Notes: a model not told the origin generated them from the letters alone. 64,000 nucleotides of DNA from Christensenellaceae bacterium (GCA_012837835.1 DUQK01000037.1:1-64000); one strand, 5' to 3'. Shown: positions 46,879 through 58,250, counted from the first letter of the stretch. Numbers and translations: made by a program.

Positions 46879-47016
46879 TCATCCAAAAAAATCAAGAATA
46901 TTTTGGTGAATGATTCCATCTTGGCTGAAATTCACCCTGTCCATGGAGAGCACAAATTTAGGATGATTGTCTTCAATTTTGCGTAATTCATTTTTGTTAA
47001 TAAAAACAGTTGACAT
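46879..47016 (-). pseudogene. 3' remnant of an AAA_14/DUF4143-type ATPase gene
   Basis: The minus-strand frame ending at 46879 reads NELRKIEDNHPKFVLSMDRV and continues NFSQDGIIHQNILDFFG before the stop. This resembles the common C-terminal end of archaeal/bacterial AAA ATPases with DUF4143 (KIRDNYPKYVLSMD...GI.H.NIIDFL), from memory. Only about 45 codons remain and no ribosome site precedes the in-frame ATG at 47016, which overlaps the promoter of the next operon. It is therefore read as a decayed gene end rather than a functional small protein. Confidence 0.6.
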
Positions 47017-47038
47017 AAAAAACAAGCTGTGGTTTAAT
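47010..47038 (+). promoter_or_regulatory. Promoter of the regulator/pot operon
   Basis: TTGACA (47010-47015) and TTTAAT (47033-47038) with a 17-bp spacer, about 60 bp before the XRE-cupin start. Confidence 0.7.
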
Positions 47039-47053
47039 AAATGCTGCTCGTGT

Positions 47054-47070
47054 GTTTAGCAATACTAAAC
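47054..47070. promoter_or_regulatory. Palindrome GTTTAG-N5-CTAAAC, candidate XRE-cupin operator
   Basis: Perfect 6-bp arms (47054-47059 and 47065-47070) just downstream of the predicted transcription start. Its position fits autorepression by the regulator gene that follows. Confidence 0.55.
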
Positions 47071-47101
47071 TTGAGAACTTTTAAAAAGAGGAGGAGAGTA
47101 A

Positions 47102-47644
47102 ATGAAGCTTGGGAATAAACTTAGGCGTCTTAGGCAAAAGCGCAATCTAACTCAGGAAGAACTAGCGGACAGGTGTGAGCTTAGCAAGGGTTTTATATCC
47201 CAAGTGGAAAGGGACTTAACCTCTCCATCAATTACGACGCTTGCAGATATTTTAGAGAGCCTAGGCACTGACCTTAAAAGCTTTTTTGCAGATGATGATG
47301 CGGAGCAGATAGTATTTTCTTCTGATGAGATGTCCCTTAAAGAGGATTCTGAAAACCTAAGGGGCTATATTAAATGGCTTGTCCCCAATGCTCAGAAAAA
47401 CGATATGGAGCCTGTGCTTGTTAGCCTTTCTCCAGGTGGGAAAACGCAGGTTATTTCTGCACATGAAGGCGAAGAAATAGGCTACGTGCTTAAAGGTAAA
47501 ATCGTCCTTGTTGAGGGTGAAAACTCTTATAAAGTTTCAAAGGGGGGCAGCTTCTGTCTGCATCCGGGAGAGCCGCATTATATAGAAAACCGCGGCAATG
47601 AAACAGCCAGATTTTTATGGGTATCAACGCCGCCGGCGTTTTAG
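47102..47644 (+). CDS. XRE-family regulator with cupin sensor domain (PuuR-like)
   Basis: Regulator of 180 residues. The N-terminal HTH_3 domain (about 1-62) has LRRLRQKRNLTQEELADRCE and GFISQVERDLTSPSI. The C-terminal cupin (about 105-178) has SAHEGEEIGYVLKGK and FCLHPGEPHYIENRG with metal-type His residues. This architecture is common upstream of polyamine genes, and here it directly precedes potABCD with a 9-bp gap. The ligand is probably a polyamine, by context. ATG 47102 follows GAGGAGGAGAG. Confidence 0.92.
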   Translation: MKLGNKLRRLRQKRNLTQEELADRCELSKGFISQVERDLTSPSITTLADILESLGTDLKSFFADDDAEQIVFSSDEMSLKEDSENLRGYIKWLVPNAQKNDMEPVLVSLSPGGKTQVISAHEGEEIGYVLKGKIVLVEGENSYKVSKGGSFCLHPGEPHYIENRGNETARFLWVSTPPAF

Positions 47645-47653
47645 GGAGGTATT

Positions 47654-48724
47654 ATGAGTCAAGACAATCGTCTAATACTGCTTGAAGATATATCTAAAGA
47701 TTTCGACAGGCATACTGTACTTAGCGATATAAACCTTTATATTAAAAAGAATGAATTTTTAACACTGCTTGGACCCAGCGGCTGCGGAAAGACAACCATG
47801 CTTCGTATAATAGGCGGCTTTGAATTTCCAACAACCGGAAGAGTGCTCTTTGACGGTAAAGATATTACAGACGAACCGCCATATAAGAGAAGAGTAAACA
47901 CCGTATTTCAAAAATACGCTCTTTTTCCGCACCTTAATGTATTTGAAAATATAGCCTTCGGTCTTAAAATTGCAAAATTGCCAAAGGCTGAGATAACAAG
48001 CCGTGTGGGGAAGATGCTGGAGCTTGTAAATCTTTTAGGCTATGAAAAGAGGAGCGTTGATTCGCTGTCCGGCGGTCAGCAGCAACGTATTGCTATTGCA
48101 AGGGCGCTTGTAAATGAGCCTGAAGTACTCTTACTTGATGAACCCCTTGCGGCGCTTGATTATAAGCTTCGCAAAGGTATGCAGCTTGAACTTAAGCGTA
48201 TGCAGCAGGTGCTTGGTATTACATTTATTTTTGTTACGCACGACCAAGAAGAAGCGCTTACAATGTCCGATACTATAGTTGTAATGAAGGACGGCTTTAT
48301 GAGGCAAATAGGTACGCCTAAGCATATATATGATGAACCTAAGGATGCCTTTGTAGCAAACTTCATAGGTGAGAGCAATATTATCAGGGGCATAATGCCA
48401 AAGGACGAAGTTGTTCACTTTTGCGGGCTGAATTTTGAATGCGTTGACTCCGGTTTTGAAAAGGACGAACCTGTAAACGTGCTTATACGCCCTGAGGATA
48501 TAGTTATAACAGATGCAGAAGATGTACCGCTTAAAGGTGTAGTTCGTAGCGTTATATTTAAGGGTGTTCATTATGAAATGGTAATAGATGCAGGTAATTA
48601 CCTGTGGAAGGTACATTCAACCGTTATGGTACCTGAAAATTCTAAGGTTGGGCTTTCAGTAGTTCCCTTTAATATACATGTTATGAAACTGACTGACGAT
48701 GAACTAACAGGAGATGAGCAATGA
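47654..48724 (+). CDS. potA: Spermidine/putrescine import ATP-binding protein PotA
   Basis: ATPase of the polyamine importer, 356 residues. Walker A is [14 protein letters not shown], the signature [15 protein letters not shown], and Walker [12 protein letters not shown]. The C-terminal TOBE region (about 285-350) is normal. ATG follows GGGAGG. The stop overlaps the potB start as ATGA. The pot operon order A-B-C-D is complete here, led by an XRE-cupin regulator. Confidence 0.95.
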   Translation: MSQDNRLILLEDISKDFDRHTVLSDINLYIKKNEFLTLLGPSGCGKTTMLRIIGGFEFPTTGRVLFDGKDITDEPPYKRRVNTVFQKYALFPHLNVFENIAFGLKIAKLPKAEITSRVGKMLELVNLLGYEKRSVDSLSGGQQQRIAIARALVNEPEVLLLDEPLAALDYKLRKGMQLELKRMQQVLGITFIFVTHDQEEALTMSDTIVVMKDGFMRQIGTPKHIYDEPKDAFVANFIGESNIIRGIMPKDEVVHFCGLNFECVDSGFEKDEPVNVLIRPEDIVITDAEDVPLKGVVRSVIFKGVHYEMVIDAGNYLWKVHSTVMVPENSKVGLSVVPFNIHVMKLTDDELTGDEQ

Positions 48725-49713
48725 GCGCTATGAGCATGCCCGCTTGGGGCATATGGCTTATGGCTCTTGGTCTTGGTATATTTATTGTTATGATAATACT
48801 AAGCCTAAAGAAACACAGGGGCGTGCATAGATCGCTCTTCGCCTGGCCTTATTCTCTATGGATGATAGTATTTACAGTTGTGCCACTTTTTTTAATAGCT
48901 TATTATGCTTTTACTGACAAGGCAGGTAGCTTTACTCTGGATAATTTTAAAAACTTCTGGGACAGCAACTATGAGATGAAAAAACAGCTAATTGATATGG
49001 GCTTTGATGTAAGTGGTATGGAACTTAGCGATAGGGGAACAGTAAATGTAGATACCTTGGTGTATTCACTCTGGATGGCATTTAAGTGTACCGTAATATG
49101 CCTTGCGATAGGTTATCCTGCAGCGCTTTTTATGTCGGATAGAAATTTTAAGCTGGGACCAACGCTTATTGTGCTTTTCATAATCCCTATGTGGATGAAC
49201 TTCCTACTGCGCACAATAGCTTGGATGACACTGCTTGAAGATAACGGCATTATAAATACCCTGCTAGAATCCCTTGGATTTGGAAAACTTAAACTAATGT
49301 ATAATTCAAACGCAGTGTTGCTTGGTATGGTGTATAACTACTTGCCTTTTATGGTGTTCCCTGTATATAACTCAATAAGTAAGCAGGATATTAAGCTATC
49401 CGAAGCCGCTATGGACCTTGGAGCGGATGAAATTAAAACCTTTACTAGGGTAACGTTTCCGCTGAGTATACCTGGCATTGTATCCGGTATTACTATGGTG
49501 TTTATGCCGTCAGTTACTACTTTTTTTATACCTAGGGTACTAGGCGGCGGAAATACGGAGATGTTCGGAGACCTTATAGAGCGTACATTCTTAACTGCTG
49601 ATAACTGGAATGTAGGTTCAGCGCTATCCCTAATAATGATGGTGCTGATACTGTTCAGCATAAGCCTACTTAGGCGAGTTGATCCTCAAGGGGAAGGAGG
49701 GAGCCTATTATGA
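48721..49713 (+). CDS. potB: Spermidine/putrescine permease PotB
   Basis: First permease of the polyamine importer, 330 residues. It has about seven hydrophobic segments, one more than the family minimum, with an extra N-terminal helix ([15 protein letters not shown]). The EAA loop is [20 protein letters not shown]. The start overlaps potA and the end overlaps potC by 4 bp each, so the subunits are translated together. Confidence 0.93.
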   Translation: MSAMSMPAWGIWLMALGLGIFIVMIILSLKKHRGVHRSLFAWPYSLWMIVFTVVPLFLIAYYAFTDKAGSFTLDNFKNFWDSNYEMKKQLIDMGFDVSGMELSDRGTVNVDTLVYSLWMAFKCTVICLAIGYPAALFMSDRNFKLGPTLIVLFIIPMWMNFLLRTIAWMTLLEDNGIINTLLESLGFGKLKLMYNSNAVLLGMVYNYLPFMVFPVYNSISKQDIKLSEAAMDLGADEIKTFTRVTFPLSIPGIVSGITMVFMPSVTTFFIPRVLGGGNTEMFGDLIERTFLTADNWNVGSALSLIMMVLILFSISLLRRVDPQGEGGSLL

Positions 49714-50486
49714 CCAAGGTGTTTAAACGCTTCTATCTGATGTTAATACTGCTTTTTCTATACCTGCCTATTGCAGTGCTTATATTCCAGTCTTTCAATG
49801 CGGGAGTAAGCCGCGCTAAATGGGAGGGTTTTTCACTGAGATGGTATGTAGAACTATTTAGGGACCCTGCTATAAAAAAGGCTCTTTGGGTTACCGTAAG
49901 CATAGCTGCGCTTGCTTCGTTTTTTGCAACCATACTGGGAACTCTTGCGGCGATAGGTATAAATGCCATGAAAAAAGGTTCACAAGGCACTATGATGACT
50001 ATCACCAGTATACCTATGACCATGCCTGATATAGTAACCGGTATTTCTCTCATGCTGCTTTTTATATTTACCAAGGTGGATAGGGGTTATTTTACCATGT
50101 TACTTGCGCATATTACCTTTAATACGCCGTATGTGTTGCTCTCTGTGCTGCCAAAACTTAGGGAAATGAGCCGCTATACATACGAAGCCGCGCTGGACCT
50201 TGGAGCAACGCCGGGCTATGCTCTAAGGCATGTGCTTATACCCGCTGTAAGACCTGGGATAATTACCGGTGCGCTGCTTTCATTTACCCTATCTTTGGAT
50301 GATTTTACCGTAAGCTATTTTACTACCAGCCCGCTTGTACAGAACCTTTCAACTTTAATTTATTCTGAGGCGAGAAAGGGTATAAAGCCTACTATGAATG
50401 CACTATCCGCTTTGATGTTTGTTACACTATTAGTATTGCTTTTAGCAATTAACTATAGGTCTATAAAAACCAATTCAAACAAATAG
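49710..50486 (+). CDS. potC: Spermidine/putrescine permease PotC
   Basis: Second permease of the polyamine importer, 258 residues, six predicted helices. The ATPase-coupling loop is EAALDLGATPGYALRHVLIP and the family segment TLSLDDFTVSYFTTSP is present. It overlaps potB by 4 bp and is followed after 9 bp by potD. Confidence 0.94.
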   Translation: MTKVFKRFYLMLILLFLYLPIAVLIFQSFNAGVSRAKWEGFSLRWYVELFRDPAIKKALWVTVSIAALASFFATILGTLAAIGINAMKKGSQGTMMTITSIPMTMPDIVTGISLMLLFIFTKVDRGYFTMLLAHITFNTPYVLLSVLPKLREMSRYTYEAALDLGATPGYALRHVLIPAVRPGIITGALLSFTLSLDDFTVSYFTTSPLVQNLSTLIYSEARKGIKPTMNALSALMFVTLLVLLLAINYRSIKTNSNK

Positions 50487-50495
50487 GAGGTAAAC

Positions 50496-51536
50496 ATGAA
50501 AAAATTGGGTGTTCTGTTTTTAACAATCTCTCTGCTGTGCATGATGCTCGTATCAGGGCAGGCGAACGGTGTTGTAAGAGTTTACAATTGGGAGGACTAC
50601 ATTAGTCCGGAATCACTCGAACTTTTTGAAGAAGAAACGGGCATAAAGGTAGATTATATGCGTTTTACTACAAATGAAGATATGATGGTGCAGGTTAGAA
50701 CATCCCCCGGCGCATTTGATATAGTATTTCCGTCTGATTATTGTGTAGAAAGGCTTATAAGCGAAGACTTGCTTGAAGAGCTTGATTACTCAAAGATTCC
50801 AAATGCAGAGCATATTTCAGATTGGCTGCAAGATCCCGCCTATGACCCAAAGGGAGTACACTCTGTACCCTATATGTGGGGTACTGTAGGAATACTGTAT
50901 GATAAAACGCGCGTAAACGGTCCGATTGATTCTTGGGGAGTGCTTTTTAGCGATGAATATGCAGGGGAAGTATTTATGCTGGATTCTATAAGGGATACCA
51001 TGGGCTTGGCTCTTCAATATCTAGGTTATTCATTAAACACAAGGGAGCCTAACGAGCTTATGAAAGCCACTAAATTACTTATAGAACAGAAGAAAAACCG
51101 CATTGTAAAAGCGTACCAAGTTGATGAAACCAAAGATAAGATGGTAGCGGGCGAAGCTATACTTGCGGTTATGTGGTCAGGAGATGCGCAGTATTCTATT
51201 AGCCTTAATGACAACCTTGCTTATTCAGTACCTAAAGAGGGAAGTAATGTATGGGTTGACTGCTTTATAATACCTAAATCCTCAGAGAATAAGGAAAACG
51301 CATATAAATTTATAGACTTTATGTGCAGACCTGAAATTGCTCAAATAAACTGTGAATATATAGAATACTCATCACCAAATGATGCTGCTATAGAGCTTAT
51401 GGGGGATGAGTACATAAACAACCCTACCATAAACCCCCCGCAGGAGGTTATAGACAGGTGTGAATTCTTCCACGATATAAACGATTTTCTGCCCACATAT
51501 AATACCCTATGGGCGCAGGTTAAAAACGCGAAATAA
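50496..51536 (+). CDS. potD: Spermidine/putrescine-binding protein PotD
   Basis: Exported polyamine receptor, 346 residues. The signal peptide runs to about residue 24 (MLVSGQANG). The mature start VVRVYNWEDYISPESLELFE and the later DIVFPSDYCVERLI and PYMWGTVGILYD are hallmarks of PotD-type proteins. The signal region lacks a convincing lipobox Cys. ATG follows AGGAGG. It ends 2 bp from the convergent guaB gene, with no terminator hairpin visible between them. Confidence 0.95.
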   Translation: MKKLGVLFLTISLLCMMLVSGQANGVVRVYNWEDYISPESLELFEEETGIKVDYMRFTTNEDMMVQVRTSPGAFDIVFPSDYCVERLISEDLLEELDYSKIPNAEHISDWLQDPAYDPKGVHSVPYMWGTVGILYDKTRVNGPIDSWGVLFSDEYAGEVFMLDSIRDTMGLALQYLGYSLNTREPNELMKATKLLIEQKKNRIVKAYQVDETKDKMVAGEAILAVMWSGDAQYSISLNDNLAYSVPKEGSNVWVDCFIIPKSSENKENAYKFIDFMCRPEIAQINCEYIEYSSPNDAAIELMGDEYINNPTINPPQEVIDRCEFFHDINDFLPTYNTLWAQVKNAK

Positions 51537-51538
51537 TT

Positions 51539-53014
<1,476 letters not shown>

Positions 53015-53031
53015 TTATATAAATAAATGTG

Positions 53032-53595
53032 TTAATTGACTTCATTCTTTTTAAATTCAAGAATATATATAGAGTGTGCATAATACACAAAAGCGCTTAC
53101 TGATAGGATGACCCCAATCCATAGCAGTATCATGTGCAGCGGAAAGCCTATACTGTCAAAGTATTTATGGAAAAAACATAGCGTTAAAGCAGTAAAAATA
53201 GTAAGCTGGGCTAATTTACCTATGTGTTTGCTGTGAACGACCTTGTCTTTTCTAAGAAGATATAAGGAACCCGTAACCATAAGCAATTCCTTTACAAGTA
53301 TTATGAAAAATGCTGCGGAGGGAATAATATCCTTCTTGAAAAAATTAAGCATAAGCGCAACTACCATTAGCTTATCGGCGAAAGGGTCGAGTAGCTTGCC
53401 AACCCATGTAATTTGATTAAAGTTTCTTGCGACATAACCGTCTACTACATCAGTTAGCCCCGCAAAAAGGAAAACTATAAAGGCGGGTTTTATATTGTCG
53501 TTCTGTATATGATAAGAAAAAACGGGAATAAGAAGAAGCCTTAATACCGTTAATGTGTTTGGAATATTTATAATGTTTTTCCATCTATCCGACAT
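53032..53595 (-). CDS. pgsA: CDP-diacylglycerol-glycerol-3-phosphate phosphatidyltransferase-like (PgsA)
   Basis: Membrane enzyme of 187 residues with about five hydrophobic helices. The CDP-alcohol phosphatidyltransferase motif DVVDGYVARNFN...GKLLDPFADK supplies the metal-binding aspartates. The N-terminus NIPNTLTVLRLLLIPVF is typical of PgsA, which makes phosphatidylglycerophosphate; another CDP-alcohol transferase is possible. ATG 53595 follows GGAGG; an upstream in-frame ATG was rejected. A TATAAT on this strand at 53626-53621 may be its -10 box. Confidence 0.9.
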   Translation of the reverse strand: MSDRWKNIINIPNTLTVLRLLLIPVFSYHIQNDNIKPAFIVFLFAGLTDVVDGYVARNFNQITWVGKLLDPFADKLMVVALMLNFFKKDIIPSAAFFIILVKELLMVTGSLYLLRKDKVVHSKHIGKLAQLTIFTALTLCFFHKYFDSIGFPLHMILLWIGVILSVSAFVYYAHSIYILEFKKNEVN

Positions 53596-53643
53596 AAAGC
53601 AAAACCTCCTGCATGGCGTAATTATATCATAAGACACACCAAC

Positions 53644-53676
53644 AAAAAAGCCTTATGGAAAATTTCCTAAGGCTTT
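53644..53676 (-). terminator. Intrinsic terminator of clpB
   Basis: TAAGGCTTT (53668-53676) pairs with AAAGCCTTA (53647-53655); on the minus strand the stem is followed by a T-run (53649-53644). It lies 10 bp after the clpB stop. Confidence 0.75.
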
Positions 53677-53685
53677 CAAGAAAAC

Positions 53686-56298
53686 TTATTTTTCTTCTAT
53701 TATTTTTACTATAAAGTTTCCATTTGTATCTATATCTACATACAAGGTACTTTCAGGTTCTATATTGCCTTCAATTATGGTCCTTGCAATAAGGGTTTCA
53801 ACCTTGCTTTGAATGAGCCTTTTCATGGGTCTTGCACCATAACTTACATCATAGCCTTGGTTCATCAGGCTTTCAATGGCGCTTTCTGATAGCTCAAGCT
53901 TTAGTTCTTTCTGGGCAACCTTTTCTTTTAAGTTTATAAGCATAAGGTCTATTATCTTGCGTATACTGTCCCTAGTAAGAGGTGCGAAGAAAATAATATC
54001 GTCTATGCGGTTTAGGAACTCAGGTCTAAATGTACGGCGCAGCTGCATATTTACGCTTTCCTTAGCTTCAGGCGCAATGCTGCCATCAGGCTGTATTCCC
54101 TCTAAAATATCGGCAGAGCCAATATTGCTGGTCATGATTAGTATGGTATTAGTAAAATCGACAGTTCTACCTTGGCTGTCCGTAATTCTGCCATCGTCAA
54201 GCACCTGTAAAAGTACGTTGAATACATCAGGATGCGCTTTTTCAATCTCGTCAAAAAGCACTACAGAATAGGGCTTTCGCCTTACAGCTTCGGTAAGCTG
54301 TCCGCCTTCCTCATAGCCTACATATCCAGGAGGTGCGCCTATAAGGCGGCTTACGGAGAACTTTTCCATATATTCGCTCATGTCAATGCGAACCATCATA
54401 TGTTCATCATCAAACAAAGCTTCGGCAAGCGTTTTTGCAAGCTCTGTCTTACCAACGCCAGTGGGACCTAAAAACAAGAAACTTCCTATGGGTCTGTTTT
54501 CATCCGCAATTCCGGCTCTTGAGCGAAGTACAGCATCTGATACCAATTGTACAGCCTCTTCCTGACCGACTACCCTTTTGTGTAGCTCATCCGGGAGGTG
54601 TAGAAGCTTCTCCCTCTCGCTCTCTACAAGCTTAGTAACGGGTATTCCCGTCCATCTAGCAACTATACCTGCGATTTCTTCCTCAGTAACCTTGTTACGC
54701 AGGTAGGTAGCTTTTTCATGCTGAGGGCGCTCTTTTTCAAGGGTTTCAAGCTGCTGCTTTAGCTTAGGAAGCTCTCCATACTTAAGCTCCGCAGCCTTGT
54801 TTAAATCGTAGTTTCTTTCGGCGGTTTCTATTTCAGCGTTTACTTTTTCTATCTGCTCTTTAAGCCTTTGCAGTTCACCGATTTCCTGTTTTTCGTTCTC
54901 CCATTTAGCCTGCATTTGTTTAAATTCTTCCTTAAGGTTGTTTATCTCCTGCTGCAATTCTTCAAGGCGTGCTTTAGATAGCCTGTCATCTTCCTTTTTA
55001 AGGGCGGCTTCTTCTATTTCGAGCTGCATTATTTTGCGCCTTACACTGTCAAGCTCAGTTGGCATAGAGTCCATCTCTGTACGTATGAGCGCGCAGGCTT
55101 CATCAACAAGGTCTATCGCTTTGTCTGGCAAAAAGCGATCTGTAATATAGCGCTTTGAAAGCGTAGCTGCAGCTATAAGGGCATTATCCTGTATCTCAAC
55201 TCCGTGGAACACCTCATAGCGCTCTCTTATACCCCTAAGTATGGATATAGTATCTTCAACAGTAGGTTCATCAACCATTATAGGTTGGAAGCGCCTTTCA
55301 AGTGCTGCGTCTTTTTCTATATACTGCCTATACTCATCTAAAGTTGTTGCGCCTATGCAGTGAAGTTCGCCCCGTGCAAGCATGGGTTTTAATATATTTC
55401 CCGCATCCATGCTGCCCTCAGCTTTGCCTGCGCCAACTATAGTATGCAGCTCATCTATGAACATAAGTATATCGCCGTCGCTGTTTTTAACTTCCGCAAG
55501 CACGGCTTTAAGTCTTTCTTCAAATTCTCCGCGGAATTTAGCACCTGCAATGAGTGAACCCATATCTAGTGAATATATGGTCTTGTTTTTAAGGCTATCT
55601 GGTACATCGCCCCTAATAATACGCTGGGCAAGACCCTCTGCTATAGCTGTCTTACCAACGCCGGGCTCACCTATAAGCACGGGGTTATTCTTAGTCTTAC
55701 GGCTTAATATGCGTATTACATCTCTTATTTCATCATCTCTGCCTATTACGGGGTCAAGCTTTTGCTCCTTTGCAAGCTTGGTTAAATCAGTACCGTATTT
55801 TGATAGCGAATCATAGGTATCCTCCGGATTATCGCTCGTTACTCTAGTTTGTCCTCTAACGCTGGATAATGCGTTTAGAAAATCGCTTTTATTTATACTT
55901 AATCTTGAAAAAATGTTCTTTATGCTGTTATCTGCATTATCAAGCAGAGAGATGAATATATGCTCAACTGATATATATTCATCTTTCATGCGGGTAGCAA
56001 TATTCCCGGCTTCCCTTAAAACCTTATCAAGCGTCTGGGATATATATACTTTGCCCGCTTCCTGAGCACTTCCGCGTACTTTTGGAAGCTTTTCAATTTC
56101 TTTAAGGGCGCTGTTTTTTAAGTTTCCAGAATCCTTCCCTATTTTTTTTATAAGCTGGGGGATAAGTTCATCTTCCTTTAATAGAAGTGCATATAGTATA
56201 TGCGCGCTCTCGAGCGTTTGATTACCGTACTCTCCGGCGATGTTCTGTGCGTTTTGCAGTGTTTCTAAACTTTTTTGTGTATATTGTAAATTACTCAT
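53686..56298 (-). CDS. clpB: ATP-dependent chaperone ClpB
   Basis: Disaggregase of 870 residues. The Clp N-domain (about 1-145) is followed by the first AAA domain with [13 protein letters not shown], the coiled-coil middle domain (about 410-520) and the second AAA domain with [14 protein letters not shown] and the pore loop [13 protein letters not shown]. The long middle domain distinguishes ClpB from ClpC. ATG 56298 follows GGAGG by 7 nt; a TTG two codons earlier is part of that spacer. A CtsR-type operator overlaps its promoter region, so heat induction by CtsR relief is likely. Confidence 0.96.
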   Translation of the reverse strand: MSNLQYTQKSLETLQNAQNIAGEYGNQTLESAHILYALLLKEDELIPQLIKKIGKDSGNLKNSALKEIEKLPKVRGSAQEAGKVYISQTLDKVLREAGNIATRMKDEYISVEHIFISLLDNADNSIKNIFSRLSINKSDFLNALSSVRGQTRVTSDNPEDTYDSLSKYGTDLTKLAKEQKLDPVIGRDDEIRDVIRILSRKTKNNPVLIGEPGVGKTAIAEGLAQRIIRGDVPDSLKNKTIYSLDMGSLIAGAKFRGEFEERLKAVLAEVKNSDGDILMFIDELHTIVGAGKAEGSMDAGNILKPMLARGELHCIGATTLDEYRQYIEKDAALERRFQPIMVDEPTVEDTISILRGIRERYEVFHGVEIQDNALIAAATLSKRYITDRFLPDKAIDLVDEACALIRTEMDSMPTELDSVRRKIMQLEIEEAALKKEDDRLSKARLEELQQEINNLKEEFKQMQAKWENEKQEIGELQRLKEQIEKVNAEIETAERNYDLNKAAELKYGELPKLKQQLETLEKERPQHEKATYLRNKVTEEEIAGIVARWTGIPVTKLVESEREKLLHLPDELHKRVVGQEEAVQLVSDAVLRSRAGIADENRPIGSFLFLGPTGVGKTELAKTLAEALFDDEHMMVRIDMSEYMEKFSVSRLIGAPPGYVGYEEGGQLTEAVRRKPYSVVLFDEIEKAHPDVFNVLLQVLDDGRITDSQGRTVDFTNTILIMTSNIGSADILEGIQPDGSIAPEAKESVNMQLRRTFRPEFLNRIDDIIFFAPLTRDSIRKIIDLMLINLKEKVAQKELKLELSESAIESLMNQGYDVSYGARPMKRLIQSKVETLIARTIIEGNIEPESTLYVDIDTNGNFIVKIIEEK

Positions 56299-56323
56299 TA
56301 ACAATCCTCCTGAAGACAGATAC

Positions 56324-56340
56324 TTTGACCTTCTCTGACC
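56324..56340 (-). promoter_or_regulatory. CtsR-type heptad repeat operator
   Basis: On the minus strand GGTCAGA-GAA-GGTCAAA fits the CtsR consensus RGTCAAA-NAN-RGTCAAA with one mismatch. It lies just downstream of the clpB -10 box. Confidence 0.75.
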
Positions 56341-56349
56341 TTCAATATA

Positions 56350-56377
56350 ATTATATCACCTTACCGAGTATTGTCAA
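56350..56377 (-). promoter_or_regulatory. Promoter of clpB
   Basis: Minus strand TTGACA (56377-56372) and TATAAT (56355-56350), spacer 16 bp, immediately upstream of the CtsR site. Confidence 0.75.
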
Positions 56378-56521
56378 GCAAAATTCGCCAATATTTAAGG
56401 TTTATCCTGATTGTACATTAAAGCTAGTATTCCAAGCTGGTTTATATGTTTTATAAGATATGCACAAATAAAATACGCAAATTTGTACATTTCCGGACTA
56501 ACAATATCTACCTATTTTAGA

Positions 56522-56527
56522 TATAAT
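56522..56527 (+). promoter_or_regulatory. -10 box of the msmK promoter
   Basis: TATAAT at 56522-56527 with only a weak -35 (CTAACA, 56498-56503, 18-bp spacer). The rest of 56378-56521 is AT-rich without a visible gene. Confidence 0.45.
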
Positions 56528-56556
56528 CTGAGCATAATAAATTTTGGAGGTATATA

Positions 56557-57678
56557 ATGGCAAGTTTATCACTAAGAAACCTATATAAGGTATACCCCGG
56601 TGGCGTTACCGCTGTTAGCGACTTTTCACTCGAAATTGAAGATAAGGAATTTATCGTCCTAGTTGGTCCTTCAGGCTGCGGTAAGTCTACTACGCTGCGT
56701 ATGGTTGCAGGGCTTGAAGAAATTAGCGATGGCGAACTCTACATCGACGACAAGCTTGTAAATGACGTTGCTCCCAAGGATAGGGACATTGCGATGGTTT
56801 TCCAGAACTACGCACTGTATCCGCACATGACTGTGTTTGACAATATGGCCTTTGGTCTTAAGCTTCGCAAAACTCCCAAGGATGAAATTAAACGCCGTGT
56901 TGAAGCTGCTGCTCACATACTTGATATTGAGCATCTACTAAACAGAAAGCCCAAGGCGCTTTCAGGCGGTCAACGTCAGCGTGTTGCACTTGGTCGTGCA
57001 ATAGTCCGTGAACCCAAGGTCTTCCTTATGGACGAGCCGCTCTCAAACCTAGACGCTAAGCTGCGTGTTGCCATGCGTACTGAGATTACCAAGCTGCACC
57101 AGCGCCTGCAAACCACTTTCATATACGTTACCCACGACCAGACTGAAGCGATGACTATGGGTACCCGCATTGTAATCATGAAGGACGGCTTTATCCAACA
57201 GGTTGATACTCCTCAGAACAACTACGACTATCCTCACAACAAATTCGTTGCCGGCTTCATAGGCAGCCCGCAGATGAACTTCTTTGATGTTAAACTAATT
57301 TCGGAAGATGGCAAAGTATACGCACTCTTTGGCGATAGCAAGATACTCGTTCCCGACAGCAAGGTCAAAAAGTTCGTTGACGAAAGCTATGTAGGAAAGG
57401 AAGTAGTAATGGGTATCCGTCCTGAAAACATTTCAGACGATCCTGAAATCGTTGCTGCAAATCCCGAATCTAAGTTCAAGGTACATGTAGATGTTACCGA
57501 GCAGATGGGTTCTGAAACATATCTCTATCTTACCACCGAAGGCAAGGAAGATAACGTAGTAGCAAGGGTTGACCCGCGCACTACAACCAGAACCGGTCAT
57601 GATACATGGTGCGTTATGGATACCACACGCTTGCACTTCTTTGACAAGGATACCGAAAACACTATTCTAAATAGATAA
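56557..57678 (+). CDS. Stand-alone CUT1 ATP-binding protein (MsmK/UgpC type)
   Basis: ATPase of 373 residues that energises carbohydrate ABC importers. Walker A is [16 protein letters not shown], the signature [15 protein letters not shown], and Walker [16 protein letters not shown]. The C-terminal regulatory/TOBE domain covers about 240-370. No permease or binding-protein genes adjoin it. Both CUT1 operons in this window lack an ATPase, so this protein is the obvious shared subunit, as MsmK/MsmX are in other Bacillota. It is monocistronic, with a strong terminator after it. Confidence 0.92.
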   Translation: MASLSLRNLYKVYPGGVTAVSDFSLEIEDKEFIVLVGPSGCGKSTTLRMVAGLEEISDGELYIDDKLVNDVAPKDRDIAMVFQNYALYPHMTVFDNMAFGLKLRKTPKDEIKRRVEAAAHILDIEHLLNRKPKALSGGQRQRVALGRAIVREPKVFLMDEPLSNLDAKLRVAMRTEITKLHQRLQTTFIYVTHDQTEAMTMGTRIVIMKDGFIQQVDTPQNNYDYPHNKFVAGFIGSPQMNFFDVKLISEDGKVYALFGDSKILVPDSKVKKFVDESYVGKEVVMGIRPENISDDPEIVAANPESKFKVHVDVTEQMGSETYLYLTTEGKEDNVVARVDPRTTTRTGHDTWCVMDTTRLHFFDKDTENTILNR

Positions 57679-57692
57679 TGTTTCACCTCTTG

Positions 57693-57721
57693 GGCTGCCT
57701 GTATAAGGCGGCCTTTTTTTT
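57693..57721 (+). terminator. Intrinsic terminator of msmK
   Basis: GGCTGCC (57693-57699) pairs with GGCGGCC (57707-57713, one G-T pair) over a 7-nt loop, followed by eight T. Confidence 0.85.
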
Positions 57722-57776
57722 GTATATTAATATGCATAAGCAATAAATGTCTTAATCAAAGTTTTCAGGGTCAAAT

Positions 57777-58037
57777 TGTGGATAACTTTTTCTCGACTTA
57801 ACCTAAAATTTACAAAAGCTTTGTAAATCAAGGCTGAATCAGCACTTTTAAATGTGAATTGTGGATAATTCTGTGGATGATGTGGATAAGGTGGATAGTT
57901 GCACAGAAGACTTAACATATAATTCTTATACGTTTAATTTGCGTATTCTATTACCTGTTCGGGTCGAAATGTATAATAATTATCACATACAACGAATAAA
58001 TATTCATACACTGTGTGTTGATAAGTTGTGTGGAAAT
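57777..58037. other. Cluster of DnaA-box-like sequences in an AT-rich gap
   Basis: Three exact TGTGGATAA sites (complement TTATCCACA, the DnaA box) lie at 57777-57785, 57860-57868 and 57881-57889. Near matches are TGTGGATGA (57872-57880), GGTGGATAG (57890-57898), TGTTGATAA (58016-58024) and TGTGGAAAT (58029-58037). All face the same way. Four are packed within 39 bp. A 9-bp-arm palindrome lies at 57808-57828, and the sequence to 58136 is very AT-rich. This is the layout of an origin or a DnaA-titrating locus. No dnaA or dnaN is in the window, and gene directions to the left do not point away from it. Confidence 0.6.
57808..57828. repeat. Palindrome within the DnaA-box region
   Basis: ATTTACAAA (57808-57816) and TTTGTAAAT (57820-57828) are perfect 9-bp arms around AGC, between the first and second DnaA-box-like sites. 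Confidence 0.6.
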
Positions 58038-58191
58038 TTTCCGTAATCAATTTTTTTTGCTTAAATTTTTTATGCATGCATATATAATTCATATTCGCAT
58101 AAATTATTTTGAATAATTTAACTAACAATTATTTAAATGGTGCGTATAAGCATATTGTTTTATAAAACACTAAACATAAAGCTTTCACTTC

Positions 58192-58220
58192 TTTACATTA
58201 ACAAAACGCTGCGGTATAAT
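58192..58220 (+). promoter_or_regulatory. Promoter of the small-protein/secDF transcript
   Basis: TTTACA (58192-58197) and TATAAT (58215-58220), 17-bp spacer, 31 bp before the TTG start at 58251. Confidence 0.7.
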
Positions 58221-58250
58221 AAGCCTGATTTTTGTATGGGAGGGAGAGCA

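Noticed and set aside
58137..58250. Longer form of the small protein before secD
   Set aside because: The extension crosses the predicted promoter and is AT-rich non-coding-like sequence.
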